From Bradyrhizobium sp. SZCCT0153 (GTDB taxonomy: Bacteria > Pseudomonadota > Alphaproteobacteria > Rhizobiales > Xanthobacteraceae), in NCBI RefSeq assembly GCF_018129995.1, contig NZ_JAFCKS010000009.1:162827-226826 (forward strand): a stretch of 64,000 nt of DNA. The letters are read 5' to 3'. The notes beneath the pieces are model-generated. The model had not been told where the DNA came from, searched no databases, and worked only from the letters and a program-made list of their open reading frames with translations. Numbering within the stretch: position 1 is the stretch's first letter; each line of letters starts with the position of its first letter. This document shows, piece after piece, positions 52,057 through 60,918 of this stretch. A program made the position numbers and the translations under genes.

Positions 52057-52433
52057 TGAGTGGTAGCGCTGCTGCCGCCGCGACAGCGGCGATCCCGAGC
52101 ATTCCGCGCGACGAAGAAGGCCCGGTGTTCCGCGCGCCCTGGGAGGCGCACGCCTTCGCGATGGCCGTGAGCCTGCACGAGCGCGGCGTGTTCACGTGGC
52201 CCGAATGGGCCGCAGCCCTGGCCTTCGAGATCAAGCGCGCGCAGGCAGCGGGTGATCCCGATACGGGCGAGACCTATTATCTGCACTGGCTCGCCACGCT
52301 GGAGGGTTTAGTCGCCAGCAAGGGCGTCGCCTCGACGGAAACCCTGCATCGCTACCGCGACGCCTGGGACCACGCCGCGGATCGGACGCCGCACGGCGAG
52401 CCGATCGAGCTGCGGGACGAGGATTTTCGGTAA
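52056..52433 (+). CDS. Nitrile hydratase accessory protein
   Basis: A 125-residue homologue of the β-subunit N-terminal half (P14K/NthE-type metallochaperone). It has EGPVFRAPWEAHAFAMAVSL and TWPEWAAALAFEIKRAQAAG, then YLHWLATLEGLVASKG. In cobalt-type systems this small protein exchanges with α to insert oxidised, metallated α into the heterodimer. The start ATG shares one base with the nthB stop. No CobW-like activator, amidase or aldoxime dehydratase gene is adjacent. Confidence 0.92.
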   Translation: MSGSAAAAATAAIPSIPRDEEGPVFRAPWEAHAFAMAVSLHERGVFTWPEWAAALAFEIKRAQAAGDPDTGETYYLHWLATLEGLVASKGVASTETLHRYRDAWDHAADRTPHGEPIELRDEDFR

Positions 52434-52448
52434 GCTCGCGCCACGTTG

Positions 52449-52533
52449 GTCATTGCGAGGAGCTCTTGCGACGAAGCAATCCAGACTGCCACCGTAGAAG
52501 GATACTGGATTGCTTCGCTTCGCTCGCAATGAC
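52449..52533. repeat. Nested inverted repeat (GTCATTGCGAG family)
   Basis: Outer arms GTCATTGCGAG (52449-52459) and CTCGCAATGAC (52523-52533), and inner arms GAAGCAATCCAG (52473-52484) and CTGGATTGCTTC (52505-52516), are exact reverse complements. This forms a long two-stage hairpin between the converging nitrile hydratase and queC genes. From memory it is a widespread intergenic repeat in this group of bacteria; there is only one copy here. Confidence 0.85.
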
Positions 52534-52549
52534 AGCGCAGATTGGCGCG

Positions 52550-53263
52550 CTACCTCCCCGCCACGTATTCCCGCCACCCCTTCGCCCGCAGGCTGCATGC
52601 CGGGCACTCGCCGCAGCCGTATCCCCACTCATGCTGCGCGCCGCGTTCGCCGAGATAGCAGGTGTGCGACTGCTCGCGGATGAGATCGACCAGCCCCTCG
52701 CCGCCGAGGTCATGCGCAAGCTGCCACGTCGCGGCCTTGTCGATCCACATCAAGGGCGTATGCAGCTCGAAGGACCTCGCCATGCCGAGCGAGAGCGCTG
52801 CCTGCATCGCGCGGATGGTGTCGTCGCGGCAATCGGGATAGCCGGAATAGTCGGTCTCGCACATGCCGCCGACGATGTCAGTGATGCCGCGCCGGTAGGC
52901 CAGCGCCGCGGCGAAGGTCAAGAACACCAGATTGCGGCCGGGCACGAACGTATTCGGCAGGCCGTCTGCGCCCATCGCGATCGCGACGTCGCGCGTCAGC
53001 GCCGTCTCTGACACGGCCGCGAGCGTCGGGATCGACAGTGTGTGGCTCTCGCCGAGTCTTGCGGCCCAATCCGCGCGCAGGCTCTTGAGACCGTCGAAAA
53101 GCCGCTCACGGCAGTCGAGCTCGACGGCGTGGCGCTGGCCGTAGTCGAATCCCAGCGTTTCCACGCGCGCGAAGCGGCTGAGCGCCCAGGCAAGGCAGGT
53201 GGTCGAGTCCTGGCCGCCGGAGAACAGCACCAGCGCGGTTTCGGAGGAAAATGCATCACTCAT
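52550..53263 (-). CDS. queC: 7-cyano-7-deazaguanine synthase
   Basis: QueC converts 7-carboxy-7-deazaguanine to preQ0 for queuosine synthesis, using ATP and ammonia. The 237-residue protein has the PP-loop ATPase motif LFSGGQDSTTCLAW at the N-terminus and GFDYGQRHAVEL. The zinc-binding cysteines near the C-terminus are in CYLGERGAQHEWGYGCGECP. ATG 53263 is chosen; another ATG at 53281 is in frame. No preQ1 riboswitch is seen upstream, and no queD/queE genes are nearby. Confidence 0.96.
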   Translation of the reverse strand: MSDAFSSETALVLFSGGQDSTTCLAWALSRFARVETLGFDYGQRHAVELDCRERLFDGLKSLRADWAARLGESHTLSIPTLAAVSETALTRDVAIAMGADGLPNTFVPGRNLVFLTFAAALAYRRGITDIVGGMCETDYSGYPDCRDDTIRAMQAALSLGMARSFELHTPLMWIDKAATWQLAHDLGGEGLVDLIREQSHTCYLGERGAQHEWGYGCGECPACSLRAKGWREYVAGR

Positions 53264-53390
53264 GGCTCCGCGCTTTAGCATTGCGGAACGTATCAGCCAA
53301 TCGGTGGAAATCGGCCTGTTCCGCGTGCCGGCGCTGGGATCGGCCGGCCGCTTTTGGCATAAGGTTGGAGACCCAGGAGACTGCCCCGCA

Positions 53391-54224
53391 ATGACCCCAT
53401 CCCGCGACATTTCCCGCCTGATCGAGATCATGGCGGCGCTGCGCACGCCGGTGACCGGCTGCCCCTGGGACCTCGAGCAGAATTTTGCGACGATCGCGCC
53501 CTACACCATCGAGGAAGCCTATGAGGTGGTCGAGGCCATCAGCCGCGGCGATCTCGACGATTTGCGCGAGGAGCTCGGTGATCTCCTGCTTCAGGTCGTG
53601 TTCCACGCCCAGATGGCGTCGGAGCAGAACGCGTTTGCCTTCGGCGACATCGTCGAGGCCATCACGCGAAAAATGATCCGGCGCCATCCGCATGTCTTCG
53701 CCGACAAGGACGGCAACCTCGCCTCCTCCCACGTCAAGGAAGTCTGGGACCGCATCAAGGCCGAGGAAAAGGCCGAGCGCGCCGCACGCCGGCCACCGGA
53801 GGAGGCGCCGCCGCATAAATCGCTGCTCTCAGGCGTGAAGGCCGGCCAGCCCGCGTTGACGCGCGCCATGGAGCTGCAGCGCAAGGCCTCGACCGTCGGC
53901 TTCGACTGGAACGACCCCCGCGCCGTGCTGGCAAAGATCCGGGAGGAAGCCGACGAGATCGAGGCTGCGCTCGATCGCAACGACAGCGAGGGGCTGGCGG
54001 AGGAAACCGGCGACCTGATGTTCGCGCTGGTCAACCTCGCCCGCCATGTCGATGCCGATCCGGAAGCCGCGCTGCGCGCGACGAATGCGAAATTCGAACG
54101 GCGGTTTGCGTTCATCGAACGGGCACTGGAAGCGCAGGGACGGACGCTGGAGCAGGCGTCGCTGGCGGAGATGGATGCGTTGTGGAATGCGGCGAAGGCC
54201 GGGACCCATAACCCCAAGGAGTAG
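53391..54224 (+). CDS. mazG: Nucleoside triphosphate pyrophosphohydrolase
   Basis: A 277-residue MazG with two MazG domains. The first has CPWDLEQNFATIAPYTIEEA and the metal-binding EEAYEVVEAI with DLREELGDLLLQVVFHA. The second (about 175-250) has IREEADEIEAAL and EETGDLMFALVNLARH. It hydrolyses non-canonical and excess NTPs to NMP and PPi. ATG 53391 follows CCAGGAGA; the in-frame extension upstream overlaps queC and is not coding-like. It converges with hflX. Confidence 0.96.
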   Translation: MTPSRDISRLIEIMAALRTPVTGCPWDLEQNFATIAPYTIEEAYEVVEAISRGDLDDLREELGDLLLQVVFHAQMASEQNAFAFGDIVEAITRKMIRRHPHVFADKDGNLASSHVKEVWDRIKAEEKAERAARRPPEEAPPHKSLLSGVKAGQPALTRAMELQRKASTVGFDWNDPRAVLAKIREEADEIEAALDRNDSEGLAEETGDLMFALVNLARHVDADPEAALRATNAKFERRFAFIERALEAQGRTLEQASLAEMDALWNAAKAGTHNPKE

Positions 54225-54284
54225 TTTGGCGAAGACTCGTCGTTCGGTGCTTCTACCAATCGCAATCGATAGATCACGAGGTAT

Positions 54285-54308
54285 TCGTCCCGGCCTGCGC
54301 CGGGACGA
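54285..54308. terminator. Bidirectional hairpin between mazG and hflX
   Basis: TCGTCCCGG (54285-54293) and CCGGGACGA (54300-54308) form a perfect 9-bp stem with loop CCTGCG. It sits in the 90-bp gap between converging stop codons, so it probably ends both transcripts. No U-tract. Confidence 0.6.
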
Positions 54309-54314
54309 CATCGT

Positions 54315-55697
54315 TCAGGCCGAAAGACGCGGCACGGCGTCGAAGCGATTGACCACGATATCCCGCTTGGTTTCGTCGACCCGCACGGTCATGTCGAACC
54401 GGCCGTCATGCAGCTCCTTGGCCAGCACCTCGGAATTGCGATGCAGCCAGCTGATGCCGGCGCCGTCGGCGGCGTCGATCGAGAGATCGAGCGTGGTACG
54501 TTTGGCAGCCAGGCGCTCCTCGATCGCGGCGAGCAGCGCGTCGACCCCCTCGCCCGACACGGCCGAGACCAGCATGGCCGGATGATCTTCCGGCCTGCGC
54601 GCGGCGATGTTCAACAGCTCTTCGCGCTGCTCGGGGCCGTAACGGTCGATCTTGTTCCAGACCTCGATGATGCGGCCGCTGTCGTCAGGATTGATGCCGA
54701 GCTGGCGCAGCACGGCATCGACGTCGCCCTGCTGCGCCTCGGCATCCTCGTGCGAGATGTCGCGCACATGCAGGATGACGTCGGCCTCCAGCACCTCCTC
54801 CAGCGTGGCGCGGAAGGCTGCGACGAGCTGCGTCGGCAGGTTCGAGATGAAGCCGACCGTGTCCGACAGCATCGCCTTGCCGCCATGCGGCAAAGTGAGC
54901 GCGCGCAAGGTCGGATCGAGCGTGGCGAACAGCATGTCGGCGGCCTGGACGTCGGCGCGGGTCAGGCGGTTGAACAGCGTCGACTTGCCGGCATTGGTGT
55001 AGCCGACCAGCGCCACCACGCGATAAGGCACGCGCTGGCGACCGGCGCGGTGCAGGCGCCGCGTCGCCTGCACCTTCTTCAGTTCGCCCTCGAGCTTGGA
55101 GATGCGTTCCTGGATCAGGCGGCGATCGGCCTCGATCTGCGTCTCGCCCGGGCCGCCCATGAATCCGAAACCGCCGCGCTGGCGTTCGAGATGGGTCCAT
55201 GAGCGGACGAGGCGCGAACGCTGGTAGTTGAGATGCGCGAGCTCGACCTGAAGCGAGCCTTCCTTGGTCTTGGCGCGACGGCCGAAGATTTCGAGGATCA
55301 AGCCGGTGCGGTCGAGCACCTTGGCGTGCAATTCCTTCTCGAGATTGCGCTGCTGGATCGGCGCCAGCGCGCAATCCATCACCACGAGCTCGACATCGAG
55401 GCTCTTGGCCAGCGCGGCGATCTCCTCGACCTTGCCCTTGCCGATGTAGGTCGCGGGCCTGATCTGGCTGATCGGCGCGATGATGGCATCGGCGATGACG
55501 AGATCGATCGCGCGCGCGAGGCCCGCGGCTTCGTCGAGCCGGGCCTCGGCGTTTCGCAGGATATGACTTTCCGATTGCGCGTCGGCACTGCCTGCGCGCA
55601 CCCGCAAATAGGGGCCGATGACAAGCACCCGCCCCGTTCGCTTTGCCCCTGCCGACTGCGGACGGTCGGCTTCCCCGTCGAAATTCCGGGGTTCCAA
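54315..55697 (-). CDS. hflX: GTPase HflX
   Basis: A 460-residue ribosome-associated GTPase that splits stalled ribosomes under stress. The N-terminal HflX domain has IAPISQIRPATYIGKGKVEE and the glycine-rich GGFGFMGGPGETQIEADRRL segment. The G domain has G1 VGYTNAGKST, G3 DTVGFISNLP and G4 NKID. The start codon appears to be TTG at 55697, 11 nt after the hfq stop; no ATG or GTG is placed better. hfq-hflX order is conserved in many bacteria. Confidence 0.96.
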   Translation of the reverse strand: MEPRNFDGEADRPQSAGAKRTGRVLVIGPYLRVRAGSADAQSESHILRNAEARLDEAAGLARAIDLVIADAIIAPISQIRPATYIGKGKVEEIAALAKSLDVELVVMDCALAPIQQRNLEKELHAKVLDRTGLILEIFGRRAKTKEGSLQVELAHLNYQRSRLVRSWTHLERQRGGFGFMGGPGETQIEADRRLIQERISKLEGELKKVQATRRLHRAGRQRVPYRVVALVGYTNAGKSTLFNRLTRADVQAADMLFATLDPTLRALTLPHGGKAMLSDTVGFISNLPTQLVAAFRATLEEVLEADVILHVRDISHEDAEAQQGDVDAVLRQLGINPDDSGRIIEVWNKIDRYGPEQREELLNIAARRPEDHPAMLVSAVSGEGVDALLAAIEERLAAKRTTLDLSIDAADGAGISWLHRNSEVLAKELHDGRFDMTVRVDETKRDIVVNRFDAVPRLSA

Positions 55698-55708
55698 TCA
55701 GATCACTC

Positions 55709-55957
55709 TCAAGCCGGCTGATCCTCGCCGCCTTCGAACAACTGGATCGGAGCGCCCGGCATGATGGTCGAGATCGCATGCTTGTAGACGAGCTGCGAGT
55801 GACCGTCGCGCCGAAGCAGCAAACAGAAATTGTCGAACCAGGTCACGATGCCCTGGAGCTTCACTCCGTTGACCAGAAAGATCGTCAGTGGCGTCTTCGT
55901 TTTGCGAACGTGATTGAGGAAGGTGTCCTGTAGGTTTTGTGCGCGGTCTGCCGCCAT
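55709..55957 (-). CDS. hfq: RNA chaperone Hfq
   Basis: An 82-residue Sm-fold protein that pairs small RNAs with mRNAs. The N-terminus is AADRAQNLQDTFLNHVRK, Sm1 is TIFLVNGVKLQGIVTWFDNF, and Sm2 is the characteristic QLVYKHAISTI. The short C-tail is typical of alphaproteobacteria. The ATG follows GAGAAAAAAACA. It lies between ntrX (307 bp upstream) and hflX. In rhizobia Hfq also affects nitrogen fixation regulators, which is family knowledge. Confidence 0.98.
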   Translation of the reverse strand: MAADRAQNLQDTFLNHVRKTKTPLTIFLVNGVKLQGIVTWFDNFCLLLRRDGHSQLVYKHAISTIMPGAPIQLFEGGEDQPA

Positions 55958-56264
55958 TGTTTTTTTCTCGCTTTGAGTTTCTTTTTATTGCGCCGGTTGC
56001 GGCCCTCTTTTGCTGGAGCCGCTTCCGGTTGCCGTCCTCATGAGATCCCCCTCGGAAGGAACAGCTGTGCGATTAGAGGACAGGTGGACATATTAGGCAA
56101 GCCGCTTCACGCGGCAGCCCACGCGGTATTGCCCCGAAAAACTACGGAAATCGATGATTTTCCTCGCTTATCCCTGAGGTCCGGCCGCAACGTCGCCGCT
56201 CCAGATTGTTGCTTTGACGCCTTTTTCCCGACGCGAACCGTGATGCAACTCCGCTCGAAAAGCC
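55958..56264. other. ntrX-hfq intergenic region
   Basis: 307 bp with no gene seen on either strand. It should hold the ntrYX transcript end and the hfq promoter on the minus strand. Runs of T and A near 55958-55990 form the hfq leader. I cannot assign specific promoter elements. Confidence 0.5.
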
Positions 56265-57635
56265 CTAGCCGACGCCGAGCGCCTTCAGCTTGCGGTGCAG
56301 GGCCGAGCGTTCCATGCCAACAAACTCGGCCGTGCGAGAAATATTTCCTGAGAAACGGCTGATCTGTGCAATCAAATAGTCGCGCTCGAACACTTCGCGC
56401 GCTTCGCGCAGCGGCAGGCCCATGATGTGCTCGCCGTTGTTGCTGGTCGGCATCGCCGGCACCATCGAGCCGACGTCCTGCGGCAACATGTCGGCGGTGA
56501 TGATGACCTCGGGTCCGCCCGCGGCCAGAATCATGACTCTCTCAACGTTGTTGCGAAGCTGGCGCACATTGCCCGGCCAGACATGCGACTGCAGCACCGC
56601 CATCGCGTCCTGCCCGATCTGGCGCTTGGGCAGGCCGCTGCCCGCCGAGATCTGCTCCATGAAATAGTCGATCAATTCCGGAATGTCCTCACGGCGCTCC
56701 GACAGCGCAGGCACACGGATCGGCACCACCGAGAGCCGGTGATAGAGGTCCTCGCGGAAATGGCCGGCCGCGATCTCCTCTTCCAGATTGCGCGCGGTGG
56801 AGGAGATGATGCGGACGTCGACCTGCACCTTGGCGGTGCCGCCGACGCGCTGGAACGACTGCTCGACCAGCACGCGCAGGATCTTGTTCTGGGTCTCGCG
56901 CGGCATGTCCGCGATCTCGTCGATGAACAGCGTGCCGCCATGGGCTTCCTCCAGCGCGCCGGCCTTGCGCGGCTGCTCGCCGTTGGACTGCTCGACGCCG
57001 AACATCTCGTGCTCCATCCGTTCCGGCGTGATCGCGGCGGCATTGATCACGACGAACGGGCCGTCGGCTCGGCCCGAGGCGGTGTGCAGCGTGCGCGCGG
57101 TCAGCTCCTTGCCGGCGCCGGCGGGGCCGACGATCAGGATGCGGCTGTTGGCCTTGGCCGCGCGCTCGATGGTCTGGCGCAGCTGGTTCATGCTGGGCGA
57201 ACGGCCGACGAGCGAGCTGGCACTCGGCGCCAGTTGCTTCAGCTCCTTGACCTCGCGCTTCAGCCGCGAGTTCTCCAGCGCCCTGGTGGCGACCAGGATC
57301 AGCCGGTCGGCCTTGAACGGCTTCTCGATGAAATCGTAGGCGCCGCGCTTGATCGCGGCGACCGCGGTCTCGATGTTGCCGTGACCGGAGATCATCACGA
57401 CCGGCAAATCGGCGTTGTCCTTCTTGACCTGCTCCAGCAGCTGCAAGCCGTCGAGCTTGGAGCCCTGCAGCCAGATGTCGAGGAACACCAGATGCGGCCT
57501 GCGGTTGGCGATCTCGGTGAGTGCCGTGTCGCTGTCGCGTGCCGTCCGGGTCACGAAGCCCTCGTCTTCGAGGATGCCCGCAACGAGATCCCGAATATCG
57601 GCCTCATCATCGACAATCAGAATTTCACTTGCCAT
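56265..57635 (-). CDS. ntrX: Nitrogen-assimilation response regulator NtrX
   Basis: A 456-residue NtrC-family regulator. The receiver domain has phospho-acceptor Asp53 (FLDIWLQG). The AAA+ domain has Walker A as GPAGAGKE and Walker B GGTLFIDEIADMP. The C-terminal Fis-like HTH is NISRTAEFVGMERSALHRKL. The σ54-contacting GAFTGA loop is missing: the segment after EHEMFGVEQS runs directly to KAGALEEAHGG. This is known for alphaproteobacterial NtrX, which therefore is thought to act without σ54. It is paired with ntrY upstream. Confidence 0.97.
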   Translation of the reverse strand: MASEILIVDDEADIRDLVAGILEDEGFVTRTARDSDTALTEIANRRPHLVFLDIWLQGSKLDGLQLLEQVKKDNADLPVVMISGHGNIETAVAAIKRGAYDFIEKPFKADRLILVATRALENSRLKREVKELKQLAPSASSLVGRSPSMNQLRQTIERAAKANSRILIVGPAGAGKELTARTLHTASGRADGPFVVINAAAITPERMEHEMFGVEQSNGEQPRKAGALEEAHGGTLFIDEIADMPRETQNKILRVLVEQSFQRVGGTAKVQVDVRIISSTARNLEEEIAAGHFREDLYHRLSVVPIRVPALSERREDIPELIDYFMEQISAGSGLPKRQIGQDAMAVLQSHVWPGNVRQLRNNVERVMILAAGGPEVIITADMLPQDVGSMVPAMPTSNNGEHIMGLPLREAREVFERDYLIAQISRFSGNISRTAEFVGMERSALHRKLKALGVG

Positions 57636-57652
57636 GGGTCGCGCCTGTCTTC

Positions 57653-60046
57653 TCAGTTGCCTGTTGAGGCTTCGATCTTCGTTGAATCATTGGTCTTTTC
57701 AGCCGGCTCTTTGGTTCCGGAGGCCGGCTCTATTGTTTCGAGGTGCTTGGCGGGAGCCGTGCTCGCTTCCGCGATTTCCGGCTTGATCGTTGCCTCGCCC
57801 GCCGGCTCGGCCCCCTCGCTTTTCGCGGGAGCGCCGGAGATCGCAAACCGCATCCGCATCCAGGCGCCGCGCTGGCCTTCGCGGAAGTCGGAGGCGTCCT
57901 TCAGCTCGATGCGTCCGCCATGGTCTTCCAGCACGCGGCCGACGATTGCGAGCCCGAGGCCGGTGCCCTTGGCGCGCGTCGTCACATAAGGCTCGAGCAG
58001 ACGCGACCGCGCCACCTTGGGCAGGCCGATGCCGTTGTCGATGACGTCGATCAGCACGTCCTCGCCCTCGCGCGAGACCACGACGTCGATCCGGCCTTTT
58101 CCCAGTTCTTCGGCCGGGACCTGCTCGATCGCCTCGGTGGCGTTTTTGACGATGTTGGTGACCGCCTGCGAGATCAGCCGCCGGTCGAACTGGGCGCGGA
58201 GCGGATCCTCTTTGAATTGCGCCTCGATCTCGATCTCGGGATGGGCGACCTTCATGAGGAACACGGCCTGCCGCACGGTGTCGGCGACGTCCTCGCCCTC
58301 CATCACCGGCTTGGGCATCCGCGCAAAGCGCGAGAACTCGTCGACCATGCGGCGGATATCGTCGACCTGGCGCACGATGGTGTCGGTGCACTGTTCGAAG
58401 ATCTGCTTGTCCTTGGTCTCGGTGATGGACTTGCCGAATTTGCGGCGGATGCGCTCGGCCGAGAGCTGGATCGGCGTCAGCGGGTTCTTGATCTCGTGGG
58501 CGATGCGGCGCGCCACGTCGCCCCAGGCCGAGGTGCGCTGCGCCGAGACCAGCTCGGTGATGTCGTCGAGCGTGATGATGTGGCTGTCGTGCGGCTGGCT
58601 GGTCTTCTCGGCGCTGACGCGGACCGACAGATTGCGTTCCTGCCCGTCGCGCGTGATCGTGATCTGGCCCTGCACCAGGCGCTGGGTCCCTTCCCGCGCC
58701 GTCTTCATCATCTCGTCGAGCTCGGGCAGCACGTCGGAGAGCGGATGGCCGAGCGTCTCCGCTTCGGAGTGCCCGATCAGCTTCTCGGCGGAGCGGTTGA
58801 GGATGCCGACGCTGCCCGAGGTATCGACGCCGATGATGCCGGCACTCGCAGAGGACAGCACCGCTTCGATGAAGCGGCGGCGGCTGTCGATGAGATCGCT
58901 GGCGTTGACGAGTTCGTCGCGCTGGCTGCGCAATTCCTGCGTCATCTTGTTGAAGGTCTCGCCGAGCTGGGCGAGGTCGCCTTCCGACTGGTGCACCGGG
59001 ACCTTCACATGGAGGTCGCCGGTCGAGACCGTATGGGCCGCGTTCATCAGCCGCCGGATCGGCGAGACCAGCGAGTTGGCGAAGTTGAGGCCGATCAGCA
59101 CCGAGGCCATCAGAATGGTCAGCGCGATCACCGCGAACATCAGCGCAAATGCGACCTGGATGCCGAGCCGGCGCGACTCGATCTGGGCGTATTCGGCGAC
59201 GCTGACCTCGGTCTGCTTGAGCTGGGTGACGACGTTCGGATCGAGCGGCCGCGCGACGTAGAGGAAGGTGTCGCTGAAGGCGCGCAAGCGGATCACCGCG
59301 GCGACGTAGCTGGCGTCCGGCAGCACCGCGATCTCGGGCTCGGATTCGTTGACGTTGCTGAGGAAGTCCGGCGCCGGCGGCGAATAGGCCAGCCGCATGC
59401 CGGTGTCGGCGGATTCGAGAATGTTGGTGTTCTTGTCGATGATCATCGCGCCCGGCAGATTGCGGGAGCCGGCGCTGGCGGTCAGCAGCTCGCGGAACGA
59501 GCGGCGATCCTGGTCGTAGAGCGGCCGCGCATGAGCGATGTCGTTGGCCATGCCGAGAATATCGCCGCGGATCAGCTGCGCATGGTCCTGCATGTAGGCG
59601 CGGGCGATCGTCAGCGAATTCTGGATCACCTCCTTGGTCGGGCCGGAGAACAGGCGGTCGAGGCCGCGCTCGATGGTGACGTTGGCAACGACCGAGACCA
59701 GCACCGCCGGCAGCACCGCCACGATCGAGAACAGGCTGACGATCTGGACATGGAGGCGCGCCGCCGCCCGGCCCCGCCGCCGCGCCAGGATCAGCTGCCA
59801 CAGCTCGCGCACGATGATCCCGACCAGCAGCAGGATGGTGGCCGCATTAAGCAGGTAGAACGAGCGGACCACCGCCGGTGTCGGCTCGATGTTCGTCAGT
59901 CCGGTCAGGACCAGAAAGGTCAGCAGGGCCGACAGCAGCGCCAGCGCCACGGCAAAGGGCGCCAGCCAGCGTCGCACCGACCAACGCCGGGGCTCTTCCG
60001 CTGGGGCCGTGTCAAAGGATGCGGCCGAGGTGTCTGCGCTGGTCAT
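57653..60046 (-). CDS. ntrY: Nitrogen-regulation sensor histidine kinase NtrY
   Basis: A 797-residue membrane kinase. Helices near residues 25-55, 65-85 and 97-125 precede a periplasmic sensor of about 165 residues, a fourth helix near 295-320 and HAMP (NSLVSPIRRLMNAAHTVSTG). A PAS domain follows (AVLSSASAGIIGVDTSG), then the H-box RRIAHEIKNPLTPIQLSAER and HATPase (GNGIGLPKVARSRL-type, GTGLGLAIVGRVLEDHGG). A Ser/Ala/Glu-rich tail ends the protein. It phosphorylates NtrX in response to nitrogen or redox signals in the species studied. NtrX follows after 17 nt. Confidence 0.97.
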   Translation of the reverse strand: MTSADTSAASFDTAPAEEPRRWSVRRWLAPFAVALALLSALLTFLVLTGLTNIEPTPAVVRSFYLLNAATILLLVGIIVRELWQLILARRRGRAAARLHVQIVSLFSIVAVLPAVLVSVVANVTIERGLDRLFSGPTKEVIQNSLTIARAYMQDHAQLIRGDILGMANDIAHARPLYDQDRRSFRELLTASAGSRNLPGAMIIDKNTNILESADTGMRLAYSPPAPDFLSNVNESEPEIAVLPDASYVAAVIRLRAFSDTFLYVARPLDPNVVTQLKQTEVSVAEYAQIESRRLGIQVAFALMFAVIALTILMASVLIGLNFANSLVSPIRRLMNAAHTVSTGDLHVKVPVHQSEGDLAQLGETFNKMTQELRSQRDELVNASDLIDSRRRFIEAVLSSASAGIIGVDTSGSVGILNRSAEKLIGHSEAETLGHPLSDVLPELDEMMKTAREGTQRLVQGQITITRDGQERNLSVRVSAEKTSQPHDSHIITLDDITELVSAQRTSAWGDVARRIAHEIKNPLTPIQLSAERIRRKFGKSITETKDKQIFEQCTDTIVRQVDDIRRMVDEFSRFARMPKPVMEGEDVADTVRQAVFLMKVAHPEIEIEAQFKEDPLRAQFDRRLISQAVTNIVKNATEAIEQVPAEELGKGRIDVVVSREGEDVLIDVIDNGIGLPKVARSRLLEPYVTTRAKGTGLGLAIVGRVLEDHGGRIELKDASDFREGQRGAWMRMRFAISGAPAKSEGAEPAGEATIKPEIAEASTAPAKHLETIEPASGTKEPAEKTNDSTKIEASTGN

Positions 60047-60602
60047 TCCGGCAATGGGGATGCTGAAAACGGGGATCCGCGGATCGCGGATACTGATGCA
60101 TTCCTACCACAATGTTGCCGAGACGTGACAGTATCAAATAGCCACGCGATCTCAGCAACTTACCAAATTCAACTTCTTCTTTTGGCCACGATTTACCAAA
60201 ACGGGGAGTCGGGATTCAATGAGTTGCCTACGGGGGGCATTGGTGGGCTCGTTCTGTTGAGCGTGGTCGTCGCGCCCTGCTCTACCTCGCTAGTGACCCG
60301 CCTATCGTGACGGGAATAAGGATTGAGCCGGTCTTTATCCAAACCTACGGCGGGTGATCAACTCAGGTCCTCGAATCCGTTGTGGCCCTCGTTCACGATC
60401 TGTGTCGCAGTCGCCTTCTGTTCTTACGGCCGTCCAGGCGCTGGCCTGTTTTAACCCCTAGTGGCCTAGATTGATTTTCGCAGTGGCCTGTTTTGAGTTC
60501 GGCAGACCATTGAGATAGGTCAAGGAATTTGGTCCCATAGAACAAAAGGCGCATGCCGTTGAACGCCTGCACTGTTAGACCTATAATTGCCTCAGAGGAT
60601 TT
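60047..60602. other. Intergenic region with possible insertion-sequence end
   Basis: 556 bp upstream of ntrY and before the accessory genes. No gene is supported. At 60442, 60462 and 60484 the hexamer TGGCCT recurs with 20-22 nt spacing, and TGGCCTGTTTT occurs twice (60442-60452 and 60484-60494). Spaced repeats of this size resemble the multiple terminal repeats of IS21-family elements, but no transposase is seen. A purine stretch AGAGGA precedes the next gene. Confidence 0.4.
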
Positions 60603-60800
60603 GTGGGCGTCCTCATGGGTATACTCAAACAGAAGCCGGAAGACCTGAGCGCTCCGATTTGCGGGGAGTGCGGCAAGGAGATGGCGTGGATCATCTCGGT
60701 GCTGGAACCGGCAGAACGGATTATCGTGAATAGATTCACGTGCCAGAACTGCGGCAGTCGAATCGAAACAAAAACGCCAGCCAAGCCAGCGCAAGAATAG
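60603..60800 (+). CDS. Small zinc-ribbon-like protein
   Basis: A 65-residue protein with two Cys pairs, ICGECGKE and CQNCGSR, separated by about 25 residues, a zinc-ribbon arrangement. The start is GTG 60603 close behind AGAGGA; ATG 60615 is an alternative giving 61 residues. Such miniproteins are frequent in accessory regions of Bradyrhizobium-like genomes (memory, not searched). Function unknown. Confidence 0.6.
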   Translation: MGVLMGILKQKPEDLSAPICGECGKEMAWIISVLEPAERIIVNRFTCQNCGSRIETKTPAKPAQE

Positions 60801-60918
60801 GGGCCGCCTCTTTCATTTCATCGCTGATAAGGCCAGTCTGAAACGAAATCGTCGGAACAATACCCACACCCAAAAGTTGTAGGTACTCAGGCAACACACC
60901 TTGCCGGAGGACCAATGT

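Noticed and set aside
53264..53390. preQ1 riboswitch upstream of queC
   Set aside because: The short queC-mazG divergent spacer shows no preQ1-I or II aptamer features.
56427..57989. 520-codon plus-strand frame opposite ntrX
   Set aside because: Same antisense effect; ntrX is unambiguous on the other strand.
57743..60310. 855-codon plus-strand frame opposite ntrY
   Set aside because: Antisense shadow of ntrY caused by GC-rich third positions; composition is implausible and no motif is present.
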